Source: Luteimonas rhizosphaerae
Lineage (GTDB): Bacteria > Pseudomonadota > Gammaproteobacteria > Xanthomonadales > Xanthomonadaceae
Direction: 5' to 3'
DNA: 64,000 nt
NCBI RefSeq assembly: GCF_002849595.1
Contig: NZ_NRQR01000020.1
Span: 62,001 to 126,000 of the forward strand
Shown piece by piece: positions 9,878-18,661 of this stretch (position 1 is the stretch's first letter; every line of letters starts with the position of its first letter). Below the pieces are notes generated by a model. That model was not told the origin of the DNA, ran no database searches, and saw nothing but the letters and a program-made list of their open reading frames with translations. The translations under genes and the position numbers were made by a program.

Positions 9878-10369
9878 TCAGAACCGGGTCGACCCCGGAT
9901 TGAACGGACTGCAGGTGCCGTCGAACGATTCCATGCCGTCGAGCACCATGCGGCCGCTGCGTCGGTCGATCGTCAGGCCGGGCTTGTTGAGCCCGTTGAG
10001 CCGCAGCGTGCCCTGGATCCGCTCGGCAGTGATCGACAGATCGTGGATCGGAAACCAGTGGGCCGAGCCGCCGGAATTGAGCGGCGGCAACAGGCTGGCG
10101 GGCAGCCGCACCCGGCCCTGGCCGTCATGGACCTCGACCTGCGCCGTGCCGCCGACCTGCGCCCGGCCCAGCGACGTGTGGTCCCGGTATTCGTGATGCT
10201 TGTCGTCCCAGTCGTAATCGGTCCGGCTCTCCAGCTTGTCGCCGGTGCCGTAGCAGACCAGATCGAAATCCGCGCCGCCGGTTTGCGCCTGCGCCGGCTG
10301 GGGCGAAACCAGGCTCGCTGCACTCACCACAACCGCGAGTCCCGCACTGCGTAATGCGTTGATCGTCAT
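9878..10369 (-). CDS. secreted protein, paralogue of the 1254-2006 product
   Basis: A 163-residue protein with a signal peptide ending PAQAQ (about residue 29). The mature part matches the C-terminal module of the protein at 1254-2006: VCYG, a WDDKHHEY segment, a run of short strands, NSGG, and LNGLNKPGLTIDRRSGR, then FDGTC and a final RF. The shared pattern defines a small secreted domain I cannot assign to a known family. GAGGA eight bases before 10369 supports the start. Confidence 0.78.
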   Translation of the reverse strand: MTINALRSAGLAVVVSAASLVSPQPAQAQTGGADFDLVCYGTGDKLESRTDYDWDDKHHEYRDHTSLGRAQVGGTAQVEVHDGQGRVRLPASLLPPLNSGGSAHWFPIHDLSITAERIQGTLRLNGLNKPGLTIDRRSGRMVLDGMESFDGTCSPFNPGSTRF

Positions 10370-10599
10370 GATCGTTCCTCGGTGGGCTTGCAAATAGGAG
10401 ACATCGACCGCGAGCGGACGATAGCAAATCGAACGCGAACGACCGGGCGTTCCGACGTCCCGTATGTGCGGGCCGATAAAGCGTCAAACCGCCGGTAAAA
10501 CGCAGCTCCGCGTGCAATGCGGACATGCCGGATCTGCGATTGCGATGGCGTCGTGGAGCGCCTAGGCTCCGCCGGCAGGGACGCACGGGGAGACGCCGC

Positions 10600-11355
10600 A
10601 TGCGCATCACGCCTCGCTGGTGGATCGGTGTTTTGCCGGTGCCGCTCTACGGTGCCTGGGTCCTGGGCACGGCGCTGTATCAGGGCATCGACTACGCGGA
10701 GATCGGCGCGCCGTTGCATCTGCTGCCCGGCCTGATCATGCCGCTGACGATCGCCGCGTTGGCGCTGATCGGATTCCTGGGCTGGAGCGGCTGGACGAAA
10801 CCGGTGTTCTTCGAGGCACGACGGGTGCATCGGCCGCTCTTTCTCGTCCTTCTGCTGGCGCTGATGGCGGGCTGCGTCGCACTCAATATCGGCGCGGTCC
10901 GGGTGGCGGCGATCGATCCGCGATACCTGGGGATGCTGGCGCTGGCGATGCTGCTGGTCGGTTTCTGCGAGGAGGTGCTGACCCGCGGGGTCCTGCTGGT
11001 GGGACTGCGCGGCTCGTGCCGATCGGAAGTGCTGGTGTGGTTCTGGTCCAGCCTTGTGTTCGGCGCGATGCATGCGATGAACGGCCTGCTCGGCGTGGGC
11101 TGGATGGCGCTGGTGCAGGTGCTCTTCGCGTTCTGCGCAGGCACCTGTCTGTATCTGATCCGTCGGCTGACGGGCCACCTGTTCGTCCCGATCCTCGTGC
11201 ACGCCGCCTGGGATTTCTCGACCTTCGTACCGGCCGCAGGCGGCGCGCCCAGTCCCGCCGGCGCCGTCGGCCTGCTGATGGTCACCCATCTCGCGTCGCT
11301 GATCCTGGTGGCGCTGTTCTTCAGACACCGGACCCCGGCGGCGTCACGCGCCTAG
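10600..11355 (+). CDS. CPBP family intramembrane glutamic protease
   Basis: A 251-residue inner-membrane protein with about seven hydrophobic segments. The three CPBP (Abi) motifs are present: EEVLTR (E124, E125, R129), a histidine in FGAMHAMN (H158), and HAAWDF near residue 206. These residues form the active site of Rce1-like intramembrane proteases; bacterial substrates are mostly unknown. GGGGAG lies before the ATG at 10600. Confidence 0.87.
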   Translation: MRITPRWWIGVLPVPLYGAWVLGTALYQGIDYAEIGAPLHLLPGLIMPLTIAALALIGFLGWSGWTKPVFFEARRVHRPLFLVLLLALMAGCVALNIGAVRVAAIDPRYLGMLALAMLLVGFCEEVLTRGVLLVGLRGSCRSEVLVWFWSSLVFGAMHAMNGLLGVGWMALVQVLFAFCAGTCLYLIRRLTGHLFVPILVHAAWDFSTFVPAAGGAPSPAGAVGLLMVTHLASLILVALFFRHRTPAASRA

Positions 11356-11387
11356 GCCGGGACGCCGCGTATCGGCAGCGTCCCGGC
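11356..11387. terminator. bidirectional hairpin between convergent genes
   Basis: GCCGGGACGC (11356-11365) pairs perfectly with GCGTCCCGGC (11378-11387) across a 12-base loop. It fills the 48-base gap between the CPBP protease gene and the converging DUF1206 gene. Confidence 0.55.
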
Positions 11388-11403
11388 GGCATGGCGTGTG
11401 GAC

Positions 11404-12216
11404 TCAACCGGGCCCTTCGATGCGGCGGTATTTCGCTTTCGCCAGCTGGTGCGCGCCATAGGCGATCAACCCGATCGCGACCGCGACCAGCAGCCAGCCG
11501 TGGCCGAGCATCCGCAGCACCTCTTCGGTGCCGGCCGCCGCATCGGCCCGGTATTCGCGGCCGGCGGTGAACACGAACCAGCCGATCGGCAGCAACACGA
11601 CGCCACGCGCGGCGGTGCCGACACGTCCGATCACACGCACGCCGCGCGACACGTGCGCGCCGCGCCCGCCCATGCGCCGATCGATGTCGCCCGTCGCGGC
11701 CTTGTAGAGCTGGTGCAGGCCGTAGCCCATCACGCCGACGCCCGCGAGCATCACCAGCCAGGTGCCGAAGGGCTGCTCCAGCACGGCCTGGACCCAGACC
11801 GTGCGGCCCTCGCCGGAGCCCGCGTCCCGGCCGCGGCTGAGACTCCACGCCGTCAACGCGAGCGAGCCGTAGATGACGCCGCTCAGTGCATAGAACCCGC
11901 GCATCGCGATGCGCTTGGCCCCGGCCTCGCCGCGGTGCTCGGGATCCAGCAACGCCTGCACCAGGCGCCACATCACGTGGCACAGCAGGCCCGCCGCCAT
12001 CAGCACCAGCATGACTTGGCCGCCGCGTTCGCCGGTCATCGAGGCCAGCGCGCCGGTCGCGCCCTCGGGCGTGCTCGCGTCCATCGCCGCGCGCAGGGCG
12101 ATCCAGCCGATCATCAGATAGACGACGCCCTTGGCCGCATACCCCAGCCGGGCCAACGGCGGCACCCAGCCCGCCACTTCACGTGCGGCGCGTCCGCCGG
12201 CAGCATTCAAGTTCAT
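11404..12216 (-). CDS. DUF1206 integral membrane protein
   Basis: A 270-residue protein with three repeats of a two-helix unit, each opening with a variant of RxGxxxxGxVY: LARLGYAAKGVVYLMIGW, then MRGFYALSGVIYGSLAL, then IGRVGTAARGVVLLPIGW. This is the DUF1206 pattern; the function is unknown. GGGGAA precedes the ATG at 12216. The 335-base gap upstream, shared with the divergent gene at 12552, shows no further gene. Confidence 0.88.
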   Translation of the reverse strand: MNLNAAGGRAAREVAGWVPPLARLGYAAKGVVYLMIGWIALRAAMDASTPEGATGALASMTGERGGQVMLVLMAAGLLCHVMWRLVQALLDPEHRGEAGAKRIAMRGFYALSGVIYGSLALTAWSLSRGRDAGSGEGRTVWVQAVLEQPFGTWLVMLAGVGVMGYGLHQLYKAATGDIDRRMGGRGAHVSRGVRVIGRVGTAARGVVLLPIGWFVFTAGREYRADAAAGTEEVLRMLGHGWLLVAVAIGLIAYGAHQLAKAKYRRIEGPG

Positions 12217-12551
12217 GACACGTTCCCCGTTTCGGACAGCGCCGCATTTTCGACGCGGCGCCCGTGCGACCGGCGTGAATCGCCGCCGGGCGCCGCACGC
12301 TGGCGATGGAGCGGCGCGCGGCGGACGCGATGTCGTCGGGTCCGGCGCCGCGCACCCGGCTTGACCGTCGGCCGCTGTCACACGCTGTTGCGCATGTGCG
12401 CCGGCCAGGCGCGGCCGGCGCCTGCACGCGATCGACCACGCGAACACCTCGACGGTGGAGCATCGGATTCCCTTTCGCCGAGGACCGCGACCGGCACCGA
12501 CCACGCGCCGGCATGACGCCGCGCCGCGGGGCCCGCCCCTACACTCGCGCG

Positions 12552-14348
12552 ATGGGAAACGCGACAGACCTGCAATCCCCGCAGGACACCGGTGCGGGTG
12601 CGACACCGGCCACGATCACCGACGACCGCAGGCTGCTGCGCGGCGTGCTCATGCACGACATGCGCCGCGACGTGCGCCGCCATCTGCGCCCGATGCTGGC
12701 CTGGTATCTGCTGTTCACCGCGTTCGCGACGGTAGCTGCGGCGCCGCTGACCACCTGGTCGCTGGCCGCGCTGCTGCACTGGATCGAACGCCCGCTGGCC
12801 GGCGAGTTCGACGGTGTCGTCGGCGCCCTGCTGGCCTTCGCGTGGCTGATGCTGGCGGCGGCGTTCACCTGGTTCGTCGTCATGCTGCAGCAGGCCGGCA
12901 TGCTGCTGGTCTCGGCCAGTCGCGGTTGCCGCTACCGCACCGCGGCCACGGCGTTGCTCGGCATGCTGCGACGGGCCGCGCCGCTGGCGACCCTGGCCGT
13001 GCTGCAGGTCGCCGCGCATGCGGTGCTCGCGCTGGCGTGGCTCGCGATCGGCGCCCTGCTCTACGCCAGGCTGCTGGGCAAATTCGATCCCTACTACGTC
13101 GTGACGGCGCGACCGGACGCGCTGTGGTGGTTTCTCGGCGGCTTCCTGCCGGTGCTCGCGATCGGCCTGTTCCTGCACGCGACGCTGTATTTCCGCTGGC
13201 TGCTGGCGACGCCCGCGCTGGTGCTGGAGGATCGCGCGCCGATCGCGGCGCTGGTCCGCAGCCGCGCGCTGACGCGCGGACGGCATCTGCGCATCGCGGT
13301 GCTGGTCGTCGGCGTCGCGGTGACGGTGGCGGCGATGCCCCTGCTGGTGACCGAACTCTACGACCGCGCGGCGACGCCGCTGCTGGACTGGCTGCCGGCG
13401 CATCGCCTGCTGGTCAGCGGCGGCATGGTCGGCTATCTGACCCTCTATGCGGCGACGGTGCTGGGCGTGCTGTTTCTCGGCACCACGCTGAACGCCCTGC
13501 TGGTGCGCGCCCTGTTCCAGCGCCTCGGCGGAACACGCCGCCGCTGCCAGGCGGACGCCGCGCCGGCCCGTCCCGGCCGCTTCGTCTGGGGCGCGGAAGC
13601 GGCCTTCCTCGCGCTGGCCCTGGTGCAGGCCACGCTGGCCGTGGTCGGCATGAACCTGCGCCACGACGTCACGATCACCGCGCACCGCGGCGCGTCGACG
13701 GTCGCGCCGGAGAACACGCTGGCGGCCTTCCAGGCGGCCATCGACGCGGGCGCCGATGCCATCGAGTTCGACGTCCGCCTCAGCGCCGACGGCGTGGTCG
13801 TCGTCTTCCACGACAGCGACTTCCGGCGCATCGCCGGCGACCCGCGCGCCGTCGTCGACACGCCGCTGGCAGCGATGCGCGAGCTCGACATCGGCAGCTG
13901 GTTCGACCCGGCGTACGCCGACCAGCGCATCGCAACGCTCGCCGAAGCGCTGCGCTTCATCGACCGCCGCGCCGTCGCGCTGGTGGAACTGAAACCGGAT
14001 GCGGACAACGCCGAAGCGCTGCTCGACGCGGTGCTCGCCGACATCGCCCGCAGCGGCCAGGCCGATGCCGTCGTGCTCGCCTCGCTGTCGCCCGATCTCG
14101 TGCGCGCCGCGCGCGACGCCGCGCCGCAGGCGCAACTGGCGCTGTTCGCGAACGCCGCGTTGCCGGGCACCGCGCGGCGCACCGACTTCGACATGCTGGG
14201 CCTCCACCATCTGCAGATCGATGCGGCCGCCGTCGCGGCAGCGCGGCGCCGCGGCTACGCGCTGCAGGCGTGGACGGTCAACGATCCGGCGCGCATGGCG
14301 CGCTACATGGATCTCGGTTCCGGGTACGCGCCGAACGCGCCGCGCTGA
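12552..14348 (+). CDS. membrane-anchored glycerophosphodiester phosphodiesterase, probable 3' frameshift
   Basis: A 598-residue protein. The first about 370 residues hold six or more transmembrane helices (a YhdW/GdpD membrane domain), and the rest is a GDPD catalytic domain that hydrolyses glycerophosphodiesters to glycerol-3-phosphate. Catalytic features are HRGASTVAPENTLAAF (general-acid/base His and Glu), EFDVRLSADGVVVVFHD (metal ligands) and LKPD. The C-terminus is odd: after the typical WTVNDPARMARYMDLG the expected D-G-I-I-T segment is missing and the frame stops, while a second frame continues plausibly as ALTDVERLLARLHSWFRR to 14398. A one-base deletion near 14338 would explain this. 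Confidence 0.8.
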   Translation: MGNATDLQSPQDTGAGATPATITDDRRLLRGVLMHDMRRDVRRHLRPMLAWYLLFTAFATVAAAPLTTWSLAALLHWIERPLAGEFDGVVGALLAFAWLMLAAAFTWFVVMLQQAGMLLVSASRGCRYRTAATALLGMLRRAAPLATLAVLQVAAHAVLALAWLAIGALLYARLLGKFDPYYVVTARPDALWWFLGGFLPVLAIGLFLHATLYFRWLLATPALVLEDRAPIAALVRSRALTRGRHLRIAVLVVGVAVTVAAMPLLVTELYDRAATPLLDWLPAHRLLVSGGMVGYLTLYAATVLGVLFLGTTLNALLVRALFQRLGGTRRRCQADAAPARPGRFVWGAEAAFLALALVQATLAVVGMNLRHDVTITAHRGASTVAPENTLAAFQAAIDAGADAIEFDVRLSADGVVVVFHDSDFRRIAGDPRAVVDTPLAAMRELDIGSWFDPAYADQRIATLAEALRFIDRRAVALVELKPDADNAEALLDAVLADIARSGQADAVVLASLSPDLVRAARDAAPQAQLALFANAALPGTARRTDFDMLGLHHLQIDAAAVAAARRRGYALQAWTVNDPARMARYMDLGSGYAPNAPR

Positions 14349-14492
14349 CCGACGTCGAACGCCTGCTCGCACGGCTGCACAGCTGGTTCCGGCGTTGAGG
14401 GCGCAACGCAGCGCGACAACGTGCACCGCATCACGCCCGGAACCTGACATGCTTCGCACATCCCCATCGCCGACAGAGCCGCCTGCCTCACG

Positions 14493-15353
14493 ATGACGCC
14501 GACCCTCCCGCCGCTTGCCGATGTCCTCGATCTGTTGCCCGATGCGGTCTGCGTCGTCGACGAACAGGGTCACTATCTGTTCGTCAGCGCAGGCTTCGAG
14601 CGCATCCTCGGCTACCGCGCCGACGAGGTCCTCGGTCGCAGGGCCTTCGACCTCGTCCACCCCGAGGACCGCGACGACACCATCCGCCAGGCCGCGGATG
14701 TCACCGCCGGGGCGATCCAGCGTCACTTCCGCAACCGCTACATCCATCGCGACGGGCATCTCGTCGACATGCAGTGGTCGGCCCGTTGGCACCCCGAGCA
14801 CCGCGTGCGCATCGGCGTCGGCCGCGAAGTCACCGAGCTGCGGCGGGTCGAGGAGGAGCTCGAACGCCTCGCCAGCCACGACCCGCTGACCGGATTGCCG
14901 AACCGGCACCGCCTGCAGCACGCGCTGTCACAGGCGCTGGCCCACGCGCGCACGACCGGCGACGGCCTCGCGCTGCTCTACATCGATCTGGACGGATTCA
15001 AGACGGCCAACGATCTCGGCGGCCACGAGGCCGGCGACCGCCTGCTCCAGGACGTCGCCACGCGCCTGACCGAGGCCCTGCGACACGGTGACATGGCGGC
15101 GCGCGTCGGCGGCGACGAGTTCGTCGTGCTGCTGCCCGGCTGCCGCGACACCGGCGCCGCCGGCCACGTCGCCGACGCCCTGCGCGCCCGGCTGCGCCAG
15201 GTCGACCGCGTGGCCGACCGCCCGTTCCAGCTCGATGCCAGCGTCGGCATCGCCTGCTTCCCCGACGACGGCGACGATGCGGCCGCGCTGCTCGCCCACG
15301 CCGACCGCGCCATGTACGCCGTCAAGCGGCGCGAGGCGGTCGGCGAGCGCTGA
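14493..15353 (+). CDS. PAS-GGDEF diguanylate cyclase
   Basis: A 286-residue cytoplasmic sensor enzyme. A PAS domain (about 8-118) with FERILGYRADEVLGR is followed by a GGDEF domain (about 125-284). The active-site GGDEF is intact at 206-210, and an RxxD inhibitory site (RHGD, 197-200) lies exactly five residues before it, so product inhibition by c-di-GMP is expected. It makes cyclic di-GMP from two GTP. It converges with the EAL-domain gene next door, so the two are not one operon. Confidence 0.92.
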   Translation: MTPTLPPLADVLDLLPDAVCVVDEQGHYLFVSAGFERILGYRADEVLGRRAFDLVHPEDRDDTIRQAADVTAGAIQRHFRNRYIHRDGHLVDMQWSARWHPEHRVRIGVGREVTELRRVEEELERLASHDPLTGLPNRHRLQHALSQALAHARTTGDGLALLYIDLDGFKTANDLGGHEAGDRLLQDVATRLTEALRHGDMAARVGGDEFVVLLPGCRDTGAAGHVADALRARLRQVDRVADRPFQLDASVGIACFPDDGDDAAALLAHADRAMYAVKRREAVGER

Positions 15354-15374
15354 CGCACGCACTTCGCGCAGGCG

Positions 15375-15408
15375 CGAGGCGCTCGACCCGCAGTCCAACG
15401 GCGCCTCG
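15375..15408. terminator. hairpin between convergent c-di-GMP genes
   Basis: CGAGGCGC (15375-15382) pairs with GCGCCTCG (15401-15408) over an 18-base loop in the gap between the GGDEF gene and the converging EAL gene. Confidence 0.35.
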
Positions 15409-15462
15409 ATCGCCCGGGCAAGGCCGCCTGGGCTGACCGGCGCGCACGCTGTCAGACGGCAA

Positions 15463-17394
15463 TCACGCCGTCGGCGACCGCGCGCCCGGGTCCACGCTCG
15501 AGACCAGCACGTCGCACAGCGCCGCCTGGCTCACCGCCTTGCCGTAGAGCCAGCCCTGCATCCGGTGCACGCCGATTGCGACCAGCGCATCCTGCTGTTC
15601 GCGCGTTTCCACGCCTTCGGCGACGACCTCGATGCCGAACGCGGCGGCGAGGCCGACGACCGCCTGGACGATGGCCCGGTCGCCGGCGTCGTGCGGCATG
15701 CCCTGCACGAAACTGCCGTCGATCTTCAGGGCATCGATGGGCAGGCGCTTGAGATAGACCAGGGACGCGTAGCCGGTGCCGAAATCGTCGATCGCCACCT
15801 GCACGCCCATCTCGCGCAAGGGGCGCAGGAGGTCGAGCGCGCGGTCGACGTCGCGCATCAGCGTGGTCTCGGTCAGCTCCAGGCTCAGCCGCCGGGGGTC
15901 CAGCCCCGAGGCCGCGAGCGCTGCCCGCACGTCGTCCACCAGGCCGGACTCGTCGAACTGCCGCGCAGAGACGTTCACGCGCACGGTGACGGGCTGACCG
16001 TCGGCGTTGCAGGGCCAGGCCACCGCGTCCTGGCAGGCCTGGCGTAGCACCCACGCCCCCACGGCCAGCATCAGCCGCGATGGTTCCAGCACACCGATGA
16101 ACTCGCCCGCGACCCGCAACCGGTCGCCGACCCGCCAGCGCAACAGCGATTCCGCTGCCACCCATCGGCCGCTGCGGGCGTCGTACTCGGGCTGGTAGTG
16201 CAGCTCGAATTCGCGATTGGCGAAGCCGTCGCGCAGCGCGCGCTCGAAGCGCAGGGCCTCGACCAGCGCCGCATGGTGTTCGGTGTCGTAGATCGCATAC
16301 CCGAAGCGGCCGGCGGCGCGGGCCCGCGCGGCCGCCTCCTCGCCCTGCTGCAGCAGGACCGCGGCGCCCTGGCCGCCGCCATGCTCGGCAAGCGCGATGC
16401 CGATCGTCGCGCTGGGATCGACATCCGGATGCGGCCAGTCCATCGATTCGAGCGCCGCCAGGATCGACTCCGCGAGGCGGGTCACCGTGCGCTTGGCCGG
16501 CCGGGTGATGACGAGGAAGCTGAACCCGTCCGACCCGGTCCGCGCGAGTTCGGCATCGTTGCCGCCGAACGCACGCAACGATTGCGCGATCCGGCAGCGC
16601 ACCTCCTCGAACGTGGGCGCCCCGTCGGTCCAGGCGACACCGCCGTTCACGTCGAGCTGCACGTGGACCACGGCCAGAAGTTCGTCTTTGTGCAGCGGCG
16701 TCGCAAGGAAGCGCTGCCTGATCAGTTCCTTGAGATAGTCGCGGTTCGGCAGGCCCGTCGTGGCATCGTGAAGCCGCAGATGTTCGACCTGTGCCTCGGC
16801 ACGGCGACGGCGCGCGATCTCGAACGCCATCGCCACGTAGTCGCCCATGCTCGCGGCGAAGGTGGTTTCCTCGCGCGTCCAGGTGCGCACGCGCAGGATG
16901 CTTTCGTGGCAGATGACGCCCTGCAGCTCGCCGCCGACGAATGCCGGCGCGTCGAGCAGGCCATGGATGCGATGACGCTGCAGGTAATCACGCAGCGCGA
17001 GGTGCGAGCGGCCCAGTGCGGCGTCGGCTTCCAGGTCGGTCACCTCCAGCGTGCGCACGTCCTCGAGCGAGGCGATGTAGTCATCCTCGTCGAGCGGCAG
17101 CGTCTCGAGCGCGTCCGACGGCACGTGCTGCATGGACACGGCGTCGTAGGCCTGCAGGCAGCGCAGGCGGCACTCCGACACCTCGTAACTCCAGACGCTG
17201 ACGCGCTCGACCTGCAGGGCGGCGGCCGCGGTTTCGCAGATCGACGCGATCGCCGACTCGCAGGTGCACTCGGGATGCCAGATCGTCCGGGTGAGCGCGA
17301 CCAGTGCGCGCGTGAAACGCTCGCTCGCAGTGGCCTCGTCGGGCGGGTGGACCGGGGACGGAGCGGGCTTGAACATCTGCAGCGTCATCGGCAT
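15463..17394 (-). CDS. GAF / degenerate GGDEF / EAL c-di-GMP phosphodiesterase
   Basis: A 643-residue cytoplasmic protein. A GAF domain (about 25-195) is followed by a GGDEF domain whose signature is lost (TGSDGF, 286-291), so it cannot cyclise GTP, and then an EAL domain (about 380-630). The EAL active site looks complete: ESLLR (E415-R419), N474, E509, the IDDFGTGY metal-binding pair D536-D537, K557, E593 and Q613. It is therefore predicted to degrade c-di-GMP, with the dead GGDEF possibly acting as a GTP sensor. ATGs at 17394 and 17388 are both possible starts. Confidence 0.9.
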   Translation of the reverse strand: MPMTLQMFKPAPSPVHPPDEATASERFTRALVALTRTIWHPECTCESAIASICETAAAALQVERVSVWSYEVSECRLRCLQAYDAVSMQHVPSDALETLPLDEDDYIASLEDVRTLEVTDLEADAALGRSHLALRDYLQRHRIHGLLDAPAFVGGELQGVICHESILRVRTWTREETTFAASMGDYVAMAFEIARRRRAEAQVEHLRLHDATTGLPNRDYLKELIRQRFLATPLHKDELLAVVHVQLDVNGGVAWTDGAPTFEEVRCRIAQSLRAFGGNDAELARTGSDGFSFLVITRPAKRTVTRLAESILAALESMDWPHPDVDPSATIGIALAEHGGGQGAAVLLQQGEEAAARARAAGRFGYAIYDTEHHAALVEALRFERALRDGFANREFELHYQPEYDARSGRWVAAESLLRWRVGDRLRVAGEFIGVLEPSRLMLAVGAWVLRQACQDAVAWPCNADGQPVTVRVNVSARQFDESGLVDDVRAALAASGLDPRRLSLELTETTLMRDVDRALDLLRPLREMGVQVAIDDFGTGYASLVYLKRLPIDALKIDGSFVQGMPHDAGDRAIVQAVVGLAAAFGIEVVAEGVETREQQDALVAIGVHRMQGWLYGKAVSQAALCDVLVSSVDPGARSPTA

Positions 17395-17715
17395 TCCCGT
17401 CGTCGGAAGCGTGGCGGGCAGTCCCCCTTGGCGGCGCCGCGACCTTCCGGGTCGACGATACACCGAAACCGGGCCGCTGCTTTCCGGCGCGCATTCGCCA
17501 TCCCAGCGCCGGAAGCGACTGCCGCGGTGCGCTGCACGACGTCGCCGGGACCTGCGGCGGCCCAGCCTCGCGGGCTCGGCACGCGCGTTCCCGGCGCGTT
17601 GTGTCGCGCTCGCGTCGCCATGCGGGCGACGGCGGTCCTCCGTCGTCCGGCGTGCCATGTCCGTCCGCTCACGCGCCGGGTGTTAGACCTCCGGGCCAAA
17701 CCCGTGGAGAGCGGC

Positions 17716-18609
17716 ATGCCGTATCGCATCAGACACCGGGATTCCGATCCCCAGGCGGCCGTGCGCCGCATCGCGCGCGAACAGGTCGAGGCGGCGCTGC
17801 AGGGCATCGACCGTCACGACGCGGACACCGCGCCGGTCATCCACGACGTGCGCAAGCGCTGCAAGAAGGTCCGCGGCCTGCTGCGCCTGGTGCGACCGGG
17901 GTTGGCGACCTACCGCCTGGAAAACGCCGCGTTCCGCAACATCGCCGCGCCGCTCGGCCCCCTGCGCGATGCCGGCGTGCGCGTCGACACCTTCGACGCC
18001 CTGGTCGCACCCCTGGATGCGCGCGACGCCGCATCGCTCGTCCCGATCCGGAACCGGCTGCGCCTGGAACGCGACACGCTCGCCGCCGCGCAGGTGCCCG
18101 ACGCCCTACTGCGCGACGCGCGCGAGGCGCTGCAGGCGGCGTTGGCGCGCATCGCGACGTGGCGCCTCGAGGATGACGGCTTCGACGCGTTCGCAGGCGG
18201 CCTGAGGACCACGTATCGCCGTGGCCGCAAGGCGATGCGCCGGGCGCGCAGGACCGGCGACGACGAGGCCTTCCACGACTGGCGCAAGCGCTGCAAGGCA
18301 CACGCCTTCCATCTGCGTCTGCTGCGGCCGCTGTGGCCCGGGCCGATGCGCGCCCAGCGCGCCTGCGCCGAGGCGCTCGGCGAACTGCTCGGCGAACACC
18401 ACGACCTGGCGGTGCTCGCATCGTGCGTGCGCGCGATGCGCGAGCTGCCCCGCGACGCGGTCGACACCCTGCTCGCGCGCATCCGCGAACGGCAGCACGC
18501 CCTCGCGCGACGCGCCGATGCGATCGGCGCACGCCTGTATGCGGAATCGCCGTCGGCCCTCGCGCACACGTGGCGACGCCGCTACAAGGCCTGGCGTCGC
18601 GATCGATGA
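17716..18609 (+). CDS. CHAD domain protein
   Basis: A 297-residue helical protein made of two CHAD half-repeats, each with the conserved basic helix: IHDVRKRCKKVRGLLRLVRP near residue 42 and FHDWRKRCKAHAFHLRLLRP near residue 192. CHAD domains bind inorganic polyphosphate through these Arg/Lys/His faces. GGAGAG lies five bases before the ATG at 17716. The 321-base gap to the divergent EAL gene contains no evident gene. Confidence 0.9.
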   Translation: MPYRIRHRDSDPQAAVRRIAREQVEAALQGIDRHDADTAPVIHDVRKRCKKVRGLLRLVRPGLATYRLENAAFRNIAAPLGPLRDAGVRVDTFDALVAPLDARDAASLVPIRNRLRLERDTLAAAQVPDALLRDAREALQAALARIATWRLEDDGFDAFAGGLRTTYRRGRKAMRRARRTGDDEAFHDWRKRCKAHAFHLRLLRPLWPGPMRAQRACAEALGELLGEHHDLAVLASCVRAMRELPRDAVDTLLARIRERQHALARRADAIGARLYAESPSALAHTWRRRYKAWRRDR

Positions 18610-18661
18610 CCGGGCAACGCGACAGACCGCATGCGCACACGGACGCAGGCAGCCGGCGCCC

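Noticed and set aside
12378..14921. An 847-codon minus-strand open frame
   Set aside because: It is antisense to the glycerophosphodiesterase gene, with His/Arg/Gln-rich sequence and no motif.
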